DNA of 64,000 bases. It comes from Palsa-504 sp963787645. Lineage in GTDB: Bacteria; Actinomycetota; Actinomycetes; Streptosporangiales; Streptosporangiaceae. This document shows, piece after piece, positions 1-7,365 of this stretch; position 1 is the first letter of the stretch, and each line of letters begins with the position of its first letter. Location: assembly GCA_963787645.1 (NCBI GenBank), contig CAWBDS010000002.1:1364001-1428000 (forward strand). Direction: 5' to 3'. The notes under the pieces are model-generated. The model saw only the letters and a list, made by a program, of their open reading frames with translations, made no database searches and was not told the DNA's origin. The position numbers and the translations under genes are program-made.

Positions 1-102
1 CCGGATTTCGAGCTGTCCGATCCGGCCGCCGTCACCTGGTCCGCCGGGCAGGTCCGCGGGCCGCGCAGGCTCCCGGTGACGATCCTCGGCCGGGGCGGTT
101 AA
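1..102 (+). CDS. C-terminal end of an upstream gene, function not recognised
   Basis: Frame 1 is open from the window edge to a TAA at 100-102, giving the last 33 residues of a protein that ends in LPVTILGRGG. Codon third positions are strongly GC-rich, as in neighbouring genes, which supports real coding. It stops 29 bases before the next gene on the same strand. Too little is present to name a family. Confidence 0.5.
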   Translation, partial: PDFELSDPAAVTWSAGQVRGPRRLPVTILGRGG

Positions 103-131
103 ACCACAGTCCGACCTGGCATGCTGTTCGG

Positions 132-1316
132 GTGACCGCACAGCCTCCGCCGCAGGGCCGCATGGCGCGCCTATGGCGCTACGCCGACGTGCGGCACGTC
201 CCGCTGCGGACCATCGTGGTCACGGTGCTGGTGGTGGCGGTCACCTACCTGGCCGGCAAGCTGATCTACCGGCTGCGGGACATACTCCTGCTGTTCGTGG
301 TGGCTGGGTTCGTCGCCCTGCTGCTCAATCCGCTGGTGGTGGTCCTGGAGCGGCGGGCGCGCATGCGCCGCGGCTTCGCGGTCACGATCGTCAGCCTGGT
401 GGCCGTGCTGCTCTTCATCGGCCTGGCCTACGCGTTCGGCAATCCGCTGGTGAGCGGGATCACCAACCTGGCCGACCGCCTCCCCAGCTACGTGGCCAGC
501 GCGGAGTCGGGCAAGGGCTGGATCGGCCACATCGCGACCAGGTACCACATCCAGGCCTGGGTGCAGAAGAACGCGCCCAAGGTGGTCACCTACGCCGAGT
601 CGCTCAGCAAGCCGGTCCTGACCGTCGGCAAGGGCGCCCTCTCGCTGGTCATCGAGCTGTTCACGATCTTCGTCCTGGTCCTGCTGCTGATGCTCGAGGG
701 CCCGAAGATGCGGCGCTGGCTGCTGAGCCAGATGGCGCCCCAGCGGGCGGCCACCGTCACCCGGGTAGCCCGGGAGGTGAACCAGTCCGTCGTGGGCTAC
801 ATGCTGGGCAACTTCCTGACCTCCATCATCGCCGGGACCGTGGTGTTCGTGACGCTGATGATCGTGCACGTGCCGTACCCGCTCCTGTGGGGACTGTGGG
901 TGGCCCTGGTCGATTTCCTGCCCATGATCGGCGGAGCCCTGGCGGGCATCCCGACCGTGCTGTTCGCCTTCGTCGAGAGCTTCACGGCCGGCGTCGTCAC
1001 CCTGATCGTGTTCCTGGCCTACACCCAGATCGAAAACCACATCCTTAACCCGGTCATCATGAGCCGGACGGTCAAGATCAACCCGCTGTTGGTGCTGACC
1101 GCGGTTTTGGTCGGTGCCTCGCTGGGCAGCTTGGTCGGCGGGCTGTTCGGCGGCTTCGTGGCGGCGCTGCTGGCCATCCCGGTGGCAGGCGCCCTGCAGG
1201 TGCTGGTCCGTGAGGCCTGGCAGGCAACGGCACCAAAGGTCCTGCCCGCCACCGAGTCCGAGACGGCGGCTGAGCTCTTCCCCGTCGTACCGGACACGCG
1301 AGAGCATGGCAATTAG
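132..1316 (+). CDS. AI-2E family (PerM-type) membrane transporter
   Basis: This 394-residue integral membrane protein starts with GTG. Three hydrophobic helices lie at about residues 28-105, followed by a polar loop to about 175, then further helices to about 365. That layout, the length and phrases such as LNPLVVVLERRARMRRG near the N-terminus and EGPKMRRWLL after the loop match the AI-2E/PerM/YdiK family. Members have been linked to export of small molecules, autoinducer-2 or Na+/H+ exchange, but the substrate is unknown for most. The gene lies just ahead of the glycogen genes with a 24-base gap to glgC, so co-transcription is possible without implying a shared function. Confidence 0.85.
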   Translation: MTAQPPPQGRMARLWRYADVRHVPLRTIVVTVLVVAVTYLAGKLIYRLRDILLLFVVAGFVALLLNPLVVVLERRARMRRGFAVTIVSLVAVLLFIGLAYAFGNPLVSGITNLADRLPSYVASAESGKGWIGHIATRYHIQAWVQKNAPKVVTYAESLSKPVLTVGKGALSLVIELFTIFVLVLLLMLEGPKMRRWLLSQMAPQRAATVTRVAREVNQSVVGYMLGNFLTSIIAGTVVFVTLMIVHVPYPLLWGLWVALVDFLPMIGGALAGIPTVLFAFVESFTAGVVTLIVFLAYTQIENHILNPVIMSRTVKINPLLVLTAVLVGASLGSLVGGLFGGFVAALLAIPVAGALQVLVREAWQATAPKVLPATESETAAELFPVVPDTREHGN

Positions 1317-1340
1317 CCCGAAACCGTGACAGGAGCGCTC

Positions 1341-2579
1341 ATGCCGGAACGGTCAGTACTGGGAATCGTGCTCGCTGGCGGCGCGGGCACCCGCCTGAGC
1401 CCATTGACCGCAGACCGCGCCAAGCCGGCGGTGCCGTTCGGCGGCCTGTATCGGCTGATCGACTTCGCCTTGTCCAACATGGCCAACGCCAGCATCCGCA
1501 AGATCTGCGTGCTGACCCAGTACAAGAGCCACAGCCTGGACCGCCACATCTCCACCACGTGGCGGATGAGTTCCCTGCTCGGCAACTACGTGACGCCGGT
1601 CCCGGCGCAGCAGCGGCTCGGGCCGCACTGGTACACCGGCTCGGCGGACGCCATCTTCCAGTCGATGAACCTGATCAACGACGAGCAGCCGGACATCGTG
1701 ATCGTCTTCGGCGCGGATCACGTGTACCGGATGGACCCCCAGCAGATGATCGAGCACCACATCGCCCACGGGGCGGGGGTGACCGTGGCGGCGATACCGG
1801 TGCCGCGAGCTGAGGCCTCGGCGTTCGGCATCATCGACGTCGCGGCCGACGGCCGGACCATTTCCGCGTTCCTGGAGAAGCCCGCCGACCCGCCGCCCAT
1901 GCCGGGCAACCCCGACATGAGCTACTCCTCCATGGGCAACTACGTGTTCAACACCGATGTGCTGGTCGACGCCCTGCGCAAGGACGCCGACGACGACTCG
2001 AGCCGGCACGACATCGGCGGCAACATCATCCCCAACCTGGTGCAGAACGGCAGCGCGCAGGCCTACGACTTCAGCCTGAACCAGGTGCCGGGGGCGACGA
2101 ACCGGGATGCGGGCTACTGGCGGGACGTCGGGTCGCTCGAGTCCTACTTCGAAGCCCACATGGACCTGTGCGCGGTCGAGCCGATCTTCAACCTGTACAA
2201 CGACAAGTGGCCGATCCTGACCCACGTGCCGTCGCTGCCCCCGGCCAAGTTCGTGCACGACTCTGGGGACCGGGTTGGGCGGGCGGTGGACAGCCTGGTC
2301 AGCCCGGGCGTGGTGATCTCCGGCGGGCTGGTCCGCCAGTCGGTGCTGTCACCCGGAGTGCGGGTGAACAGCTGGGCCACCGTCGAGCGTTCGGTGCTGC
2401 TGCACAACACCAAGATCGGCCGCAACGCGGTGGTCCGCGACGCGATCATCGACAAGAACGTCACCGTGCCGGAGTGGGCGCAGGTCGGCGTGGACAAGGA
2501 GCGCGACCGGGCCCGCGGCTTCGTGGTCTCGGCCGGTGGCATCACCGTGGTGGGCAAGGGCCAGGAGGTCATTCCGTGA
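1341..2579 (+). CDS. glgC: glucose-1-phosphate adenylyltransferase
   Basis: GlgC makes ADP-glucose from ATP and glucose-1-phosphate, the committed step of bacterial glycogen and alpha-glucan synthesis. The 412-residue protein opens with the nucleotidyltransferase signature GIVLAGGAGTRLSPLT. It also carries the family motifs FGADHVYRMD, EKP and GNYVFNTD, and ends in a left-handed beta-helix of hexapeptide repeats (about residues 300-400). A GTG at 1326 is in frame, but the ATG at 1341 has GGAG about 7 bases upstream and matches the usual start of actinobacterial GlgC. Its TGA overlaps the GTG of the glycogen synthase gene by four bases, implying translational coupling. Confidence 0.95.
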   Translation: MPERSVLGIVLAGGAGTRLSPLTADRAKPAVPFGGLYRLIDFALSNMANASIRKICVLTQYKSHSLDRHISTTWRMSSLLGNYVTPVPAQQRLGPHWYTGSADAIFQSMNLINDEQPDIVIVFGADHVYRMDPQQMIEHHIAHGAGVTVAAIPVPRAEASAFGIIDVAADGRTISAFLEKPADPPPMPGNPDMSYSSMGNYVFNTDVLVDALRKDADDDSSRHDIGGNIIPNLVQNGSAQAYDFSLNQVPGATNRDAGYWRDVGSLESYFEAHMDLCAVEPIFNLYNDKWPILTHVPSLPPAKFVHDSGDRVGRAVDSLVSPGVVISGGLVRQSVLSPGVRVNSWATVERSVLLHNTKIGRNAVVRDAIIDKNVTVPEWAQVGVDKERDRARGFVVSAGGITVVGKGQEVIP

Positions 2580-3730
2580 CCGATCGGTTGCGCGTCGCCC
2601 TGCTGACCCGGGAGTACCCGCCGGACGTGTACGGCGGCGCGGGCGTGCACGTCACCTACCTGGCTCGCGAGCTCGCCCCGCTGGTCGACCTGACCGTCCA
2701 CTGCCAGGGCGAAGACCGCCCGGGCGCCGTCGCCCACCAGCCCTGGGACCTGCTGGCTGACGCCAATCAGGCGCTCCAGGTGGTCTCCACCGACCTGTCC
2801 ATGACCGCCGGGGTGGGAAACGCTCAGCTGGTCCACTCGCACACCTGGTACGCCAACCTGGGCGGGCACCTGGCCAGCTTGCTGTACGGCATCCCGCACG
2901 TCATGACCATGCACTCGCTGGAGGCCCTGCGGCCCTGGAAGGCCGAACAGCTCGGTGGCGGCTACCGCCTCTCGAGCTGGTGCGAGCGGGTCTCGGCGGC
3001 CTCGGCGGCCGCGGTGGTGGCCGTGTCGGACGGCATGCGCGCCGATATCCTGACCGCTTACCCCGAAATTTCGGCCGAACGAATCCGGGTTATCCGCAAC
3101 GGGATTGACACCACCGAATACCACCCGGACCCGAACACCGACGTGCTCGAGCGGTTCGGCGTGGATCTGAGCCGCCCCTACGTCATCTTCGTCGGCCGGA
3201 TCACGCGCCAGAAGGGCGTGCCGGTCCTGCTGCGCGCGGCGTCCGGGCTGGTCCCGCAGGCTCAGCTGGTGCTGTGCGCGGGCCAGGCCGACACCGCGGA
3301 ACTGGGGGCCGAGGTGACCGATCTGGTCAATGGCCTGCGCGCCACCCGGTCCGGCGTGATCTGGATCCCGGAGATGCTGCCCAAGCGTGACGTGATCCAG
3401 CTGCTCACGCACGCCACGCTGTTCGCCATCCCGTCCATCTACGAACCGCTGGGCATCGTGAACCTGGAGGCGATGGCGTGCGGGACCGCGGTGGTCGGGT
3501 CCCGCACGGGCGGAATTCCCGAGGTGGTGGCCGATGGCGAGACCGGCCTGCTGGTGCCGCCCGGGGAGCCGGAACCGCTGGCCGAGGCGCTGAACACGCT
3601 GATCCGCGACCCTGACCGGGCCGCGGCGATGGGCCAGGCGGGCCGTAAGCGCGCCGTCGCCGAGTTCGGCTGGTCCGCGATCGCGGCCCAGACCGCGGCC
3701 CTGTACGCAGAGTTGCTCACCGGGGCATAA
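2576..3730 (+). CDS. glgA: glycogen synthase, actinobacterial GT4 type (GlgA/GlgM)
   Basis: This 384-residue GT-B fold glycosyltransferase uses ADP-glucose. The N-terminal acceptor motif YGGAGVHV, the central GRITRQKGVPVLL stretch and the C-terminal YEPLGIVNLEAMACG (the EX7E motif of GT4 enzymes) are all visible. It belongs to the corynebacterial/mycobacterial branch; the mycobacterial member makes maltose-1-phosphate for the GlgE route, so the same is possible here. The GTG start overlaps the glgC stop (ATTCCGTGA), with AGGAGG seven bases upstream at 2563-2568. In mycobacteria, as I recall, glgA and glgC are divergent, whereas here they are in tandem and coupled. Confidence 0.93.
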   Translation: MTDRLRVALLTREYPPDVYGGAGVHVTYLARELAPLVDLTVHCQGEDRPGAVAHQPWDLLADANQALQVVSTDLSMTAGVGNAQLVHSHTWYANLGGHLASLLYGIPHVMTMHSLEALRPWKAEQLGGGYRLSSWCERVSAASAAAVVAVSDGMRADILTAYPEISAERIRVIRNGIDTTEYHPDPNTDVLERFGVDLSRPYVIFVGRITRQKGVPVLLRAASGLVPQAQLVLCAGQADTAELGAEVTDLVNGLRATRSGVIWIPEMLPKRDVIQLLTHATLFAIPSIYEPLGIVNLEAMACGTAVVGSRTGGIPEVVADGETGLLVPPGEPEPLAEALNTLIRDPDRAAAMGQAGRKRAVAEFGWSAIAAQTAALYAELLTGA

Positions 3731-3837
3731 ATCACCGTTCTGCGGGCGACGGCACTGCTGCGGGTGTAAACCGATACCTATTCTTTCGCGTCCTGCATTT
3801 GGGAGCATGGGACTTAAGTCACGTAGAGAGGCTGATG

Positions 3838-4680
3838 ATGCGGGGAATTCGTCGTCTTGTCGTCTGTACGGCAGTGAGTGGCCTGCTCGCCGCCGGTGCG
3901 GTCGGGGTGAGCCTGCAAACGGCTCGCGCCGACACCTTTGCCGGTGCCTGTGAAGGGAACACTGATAACAGCTACATCTGCAACATAGACACGACTGTTC
4001 CCTCGCCAGGCTCAATGACCGTGAACGTGGATTCGGGTGTGCCCAGCGAGCAGGTCGACGTGAGCTGGACGGTGTCCTGCACCGACAGCACCGGCTCGCA
4101 GAACGCGGAGGGCGCGACCTACAACGCGGCCACACCGCTCAACGTACCGCTCGCACCGCTGCCGTCCACCGCTTCCGACGGCAACTGCAACGTGAACCTG
4201 GGCATTAGCCTGCCGGCCCACGACATCACCCCGAAGATCGACTACACCGGCACGCTGAGCTACAACCCGGCCGGCTCCTCGTCCGGCTCGTCCGGCTCGG
4301 TGCACCCGATCAAGGGCTTCGGCGGGAAGTGCGTGGATGACAAGGGCAACAGCTCGTCCAACGGGGCCGCGGTCGTGATCTGGTCGTGCAGTGGTTCGGA
4401 CCAGGCCGAGAACTGGACGTTCACCAGCAACGAGTTCAAGCACAACGGCAAGTGCCTGAACGACAAGGGGAACGGCGGCAGCGGCAGCAAGGTCATCTTG
4501 TACTCCTGCAACGGCGGCTCGAACGAGAAGTGGAACGAGCTGGCCAACGGTGAGCTCAAGCTGCAGTCGCACGGCGGCACGCTCTGCGTGGACGACCCGC
4601 GGTCCTCGACCAAGAACGGCACCCAGCTGATCGTCTACACCTGCAAGGACAGTGCCAACCAGAAGTGGTCCCTGCCCTAG
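3838..4680 (+). CDS. secreted ricin-B-type lectin domain protein, copy 1
   Basis: The 280-residue product begins with a Sec-type signal peptide (RGIRR, a hydrophobic run, then AxA cleavage near TARADT). An about 110-residue N-terminal domain of no recognised family follows, with several cysteines. After a Gly/Ser linker (GSSSGSSGS) comes a C-terminal beta-trefoil of three repeats, each with a CxDDKGN-like start and a QxW-type end (AENWTF, NEKWNE, NQKWSLP). Ricin-B/CBM13 domains bind carbohydrate, so it probably acts outside the cell. The second of two adjacent ATGs (3835 and 3838) is preferred because GAGAGG ends seven bases upstream. It is a tandem paralogue of the next gene. Confidence 0.85.
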   Translation: MRGIRRLVVCTAVSGLLAAGAVGVSLQTARADTFAGACEGNTDNSYICNIDTTVPSPGSMTVNVDSGVPSEQVDVSWTVSCTDSTGSQNAEGATYNAATPLNVPLAPLPSTASDGNCNVNLGISLPAHDITPKIDYTGTLSYNPAGSSSGSSGSVHPIKGFGGKCVDDKGNSSSNGAAVVIWSCSGSDQAENWTFTSNEFKHNGKCLNDKGNGGSGSKVILYSCNGGSNEKWNELANGELKLQSHGGTLCVDDPRSSTKNGTQLIVYTCKDSANQKWSLP

Positions 4681-4694
4681 CAAAACAGCACCAG

Positions 4695-4740
4695 CCGCGG
4701 GTGCTCCGCCGTCCGCCCAGACGGTCGCGGGCGCCCGCGG
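4695..4740 (+). terminator. GC-rich inverted repeat between the two lectin genes
   Basis: CCGCGGG at 4695-4701 is complementary to CCCGCGG at 4734-4740. A nested 14-bp palindrome, CGCGGGCGCCCGCG, sits at 4726-4739. The position just after a stop codon fits a factor-independent terminator of the type common in high-GC genomes, but there is no T-run, so the call rests on symmetry and location only. Confidence 0.4.
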
Positions 4741-4789
4741 TTGCGTATGCGGAGTTGGTCACTAAAACAATGTAGGAAGGCAGTTGATA

Positions 4790-5686
4790 ATGCGGGGAAT
4801 TCGGCGCCTGATGATCTACGGCGCAGTGACGGGCCTGCTCACGACCGGGGCGGTTACCGCGAGCATGGGGATCGCCCACGCGGACGGGCAAGTCGGCCGC
4901 TGTCTCGGAACCCCATCGAACTCTTATAAGTGCAGCATCTCGGTGTCGATTTCCAACCCGGGTACGGTCACGATGACCGTCACTGACGACGGATCCAACA
5001 ACGCCAGCGAGGACGTTACCGTCGCCGTGACCACGCTGAGCTGCACGGATGACAGCGGCACCGCTTCGGAACCGGCCAGCAGCATGACCGGTCCGACAGC
5101 CCTGACCGACAACATCGCGCCGCTGCCCAGCACCGCCGACGGCACCTGTACCGTGACCGCGACTATCAGCGTGGCGACTACTCAGCCCACCCCGCCGGCG
5201 GGCACCACCTTCACCCCGACCGAGTTCACCGCCGTGCTGAGCTACACGTCCGCGGTCGCGCCCACCCCGACCCCGAGTGCCTCGCAGACCACCTCGGTGC
5301 CCACGGTGCTTCCGGTCAAGGGCTACGGCGGCAAGTGCCTGGACGACAAGGGCAACAGCTCCGTGAACCGGGCCCAGGTCGTGATCTGGTCGTGCAGCAG
5401 CACGGACCAGGCCGAGAACTGGACGTTCAGCAGTAACGAGTTCAAGCACAGCGGCAAGTGCCTGAACGACCAGGGCAATGGTGGCAGCCGCAGCAAGGTC
5501 ATCCTGTGGACCTGCAACGGCGCCTCGAACGAGAAGTGGAGCGAGCTGGCCAATGGCGAGATCCGGCTGCAGTCCCACAGCAACACGCTCTGCCTCGACG
5601 ACCCGGCTTACTCGACCAAGAACGGCACCCAGCTGATCGTCTACAGCTGCAAGGACAGCGCCAACCAGAAATGGTCGCTGCCCTAG
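4790..5686 (+). CDS. secreted ricin-B-type lectin domain protein, copy 2
   Basis: The 298-residue product is a paralogue of the preceding gene. It has the same MRGIRRL start, a signal peptide ending near AHADG, a divergent N-terminal domain of about 130 residues, a Pro/Thr linker (TPTPSASQTTS), then the same three-repeat lectin domain (AENWTF, NEKWSE, NQKWSLP). The lectin halves are nearly identical between the copies while the N-terminal domains differ strongly. ATG 4790 has AGGAAGG nine bases upstream. It is probably secreted and carbohydrate-binding; the ligand is not predictable. A palindromic repeat element lies directly downstream. Confidence 0.85.
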   Translation: MRGIRRLMIYGAVTGLLTTGAVTASMGIAHADGQVGRCLGTPSNSYKCSISVSISNPGTVTMTVTDDGSNNASEDVTVAVTTLSCTDDSGTASEPASSMTGPTALTDNIAPLPSTADGTCTVTATISVATTQPTPPAGTTFTPTEFTAVLSYTSAVAPTPTPSASQTTSVPTVLPVKGYGGKCLDDKGNSSVNRAQVVIWSCSSTDQAENWTFSSNEFKHSGKCLNDQGNGGSRSKVILWTCNGASNEKWSELANGEIRLQSHSNTLCLDDPAYSTKNGTQLIVYSCKDSANQKWSLP

Positions 5687-5716
5687 GGCTGCACCGCTCC
5701 GCCGCTGCACATGAGA

Positions 5717-5770
5717 TGAAACCCGGGTTCCACTGCGCTAGAACGTAGTGGAACCCGGGTTTCACTACGT
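5717..5770. repeat. paired-palindrome intergenic repeat, copy A
   Basis: Two AACCCGGGTT cores at 5720-5729 and 5752-5761 lie 32 bp apart. The arms TGAAACCCGGGTTCCACT (5717-5734) and its exact reverse complement (5747-5764) form a perfect 18-bp inverted repeat around a 12-base loop. The second unit is itself a near-palindrome flanked by ACGTAGTG and CACTACGT (5743-5770). It lies between the second lectin gene and the dehalogenase-like gene, ending one base before the latter's AAGGG ribosome-binding site. Related copies occur at 8956 and 36820. It may act as a terminator or a REP/MITE-like element. Confidence 0.85.
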
Positions 5771-5782
5771 AAGGGATTCGCC

Positions 5783-6691
5783 ATGCAGGTGCTGCGCACG
5801 CCGGAGGACCGCTTTGCCGACCTGCCGGGCTTCGGCTATCCGCCGCGTTACGCCCAGGTCGGCGAGCTGCGGCTGGCGTACGTGGAGGCCGGGCCGCCCG
5901 ACGGCGAGCCGGTGCTGCTGCTGCACGGCGAGCCGAGCTGGTCGTTCCTGTACCGCACGGTCATGCCGGTTCTGGCCGAGGCGGGTCTGCGGGTCATCGC
6001 GGCCGACCTGGCCGGGTTCGGCCGGTCGGACAAGCCGGCCGAGGTCGCGGATCACACCTACGCGCGGCACGTGGAGTGGATGCGAGCGGTGGCCTTCGAT
6101 CACCTCGGCCTGCACGGGCTGACCCTGGTGGGCCAGGACTGGGGCGGCCTGATCGGCCTGCGGCTGGTGGCCGAGCATCCGGACCGCTTCGCCCGCGTGG
6201 TGGCGGCCAACACCGGGCTGCCCACCGGCGACCAGCCGATGCCCGATGTCTGGCAGCGGTTCCGCGACGTGGTCCGTACGGCACCGGCGCTGAGCGTGTC
6301 CCGGCTGGTGCAGTCCGGCTGCCAGCGCCAGCTGGCCCCGGAGGTGCTGGCGGCCTACGAAGCCCCGTTCCCCGACCCGTCGTTCGCCGCGGCGGTGCGG
6401 GCCATGCCGAACCTGGTGCCGAACACCCCGGACGACCCGGCGTCCCAGGCCAACCGGGCCGCCTGGCGGCGGCTGGCCGAGTGGGACAAGCCGTTCCTGG
6501 TGGCGTTCAGCGACCGGGACCCGATCACCGGTCCGGCCGCGCCGATGCTGAAGCGGGCGATCCCGGGCGCGGCCGGCCTGGACCACCCGGTGGTCACCGG
6601 CGCCGGTCACTTCCTGCAGGAAGACGCGGGCGAGCGGCTCGGCGCGGTGATCGCCGACTTCATCCGCGCCCATCCCGCAACCGTCGCCTAG
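5783..6691 (+). CDS. haloalkane dehalogenase-like alpha/beta hydrolase
   Basis: This 302-residue alpha/beta-hydrolase resembles haloalkane dehalogenases (HLD-I/DhmA-like), which hydrolyse carbon-halogen bonds. The oxyanion motif HGEPSW spans 48-53. The nucleophile elbow is GQDWGG with Asp119, where epoxide hydrolases and dehalogenases carry Asp, followed directly by Trp120, the usual first halide-stabilising residue. Asp246 (SDRDP) is the likely catalytic acid and His276 (GAGHF) the base. The length is typical. ATG 5783 has AAGGG seven bases upstream. Epoxide hydrolase is the main alternative, but HGEPSW and the Trp after the nucleophile favour a dehalogenase. Confidence 0.8.
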   Translation: MQVLRTPEDRFADLPGFGYPPRYAQVGELRLAYVEAGPPDGEPVLLLHGEPSWSFLYRTVMPVLAEAGLRVIAADLAGFGRSDKPAEVADHTYARHVEWMRAVAFDHLGLHGLTLVGQDWGGLIGLRLVAEHPDRFARVVAANTGLPTGDQPMPDVWQRFRDVVRTAPALSVSRLVQSGCQRQLAPEVLAAYEAPFPDPSFAAAVRAMPNLVPNTPDDPASQANRAAWRRLAEWDKPFLVAFSDRDPITGPAAPMLKRAIPGAAGLDHPVVTGAGHFLQEDAGERLGAVIADFIRAHPATVA

Positions 6692-6876
6692 CGGCCGTTC
6701 AGGAACATGAGCACGGCCGGCAACTTTTGGATGAGGACGGGATCGATCACGGCCGCCAGGGGACAGCCACCGCCTTGACCAGTTCGACTGGCGGCAAAGA
6801 TAAGCCAGCCGGAACCGAGAGATGGTTGGTTCGGGGCGGCTGGCCGCACGATGACCATGAGCCAGGGAGATCATCG

Positions 6877-7299
6877 ATGACCGAGAACACGACCGCCCCC
6901 GCGACCGATGTGACCACCAAGCTCAGCCCCATGTCGGTCGCCGACACGACCACCAAGCTCACCGCCATCATCGCGGCGAAGGGGGTCAAGCTGTTCGACG
7001 TGATCGACCAGGCCGCCGAGGCCCGCCCAGCCGGGCTGACGCTCCGCGATACCGTCCTGGTCATCTTCGGCAATCCCGCGGCGGGCACGCCGGTGATGGC
7101 GGCGTCGCCGCTGTCCGCGCTCGACCTGCCGCTCAAGGTACTGATCTGGGACGACAACGGGCAGACCAAGGTTTCGTACTACGGCCCGGCCGCGCTCGCG
7201 GCCCGGCACCACCTCAGCCCCGAACTGGCCGCGAACCTGGCCGCGGTCAACGCGCTGACCGATGCCCTGGTCGCGGCCGTGGACCGCACTGCGCCGTAG
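6877..7299 (+). CDS. DUF302 domain protein
   Basis: The 140-residue protein has a Thr-rich N-terminus of about 20 residues and a DUF302 fold, recognisable by VFGNPAAGTPVMAASP-type residues and the LPLKVLIWDDNGQTKVSY strand pair. DUF302 proteins are small, probably homodimeric alpha/beta proteins of unclear function, often cytosolic and stress-linked. ATG 6877 has AGGGAG about eight bases upstream. The 185-base gap before it, after the dehalogenase-like gene, is long enough for its own promoter. Confidence 0.78.
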   Translation: MTENTTAPATDVTTKLSPMSVADTTTKLTAIIAAKGVKLFDVIDQAAEARPAGLTLRDTVLVIFGNPAAGTPVMAASPLSALDLPLKVLIWDDNGQTKVSYYGPAALAARHHLSPELAANLAAVNALTDALVAAVDRTAP

Positions 7300-7365
7300 T
7301 GACGCGGCGCCCGGGCGAACCCAGACTGGAACTAACTATGGCATGGCCACATGTGGGAGAACACG

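Noticed and set aside
2144..4135. Long minus-strand open frames across glgC, glgA and the lectin genes
   Set aside because: They follow from GC-rich third positions of the sense genes, have Arg/Gly/His-rich composition, no ribosome-binding sites and no recognisable domains.
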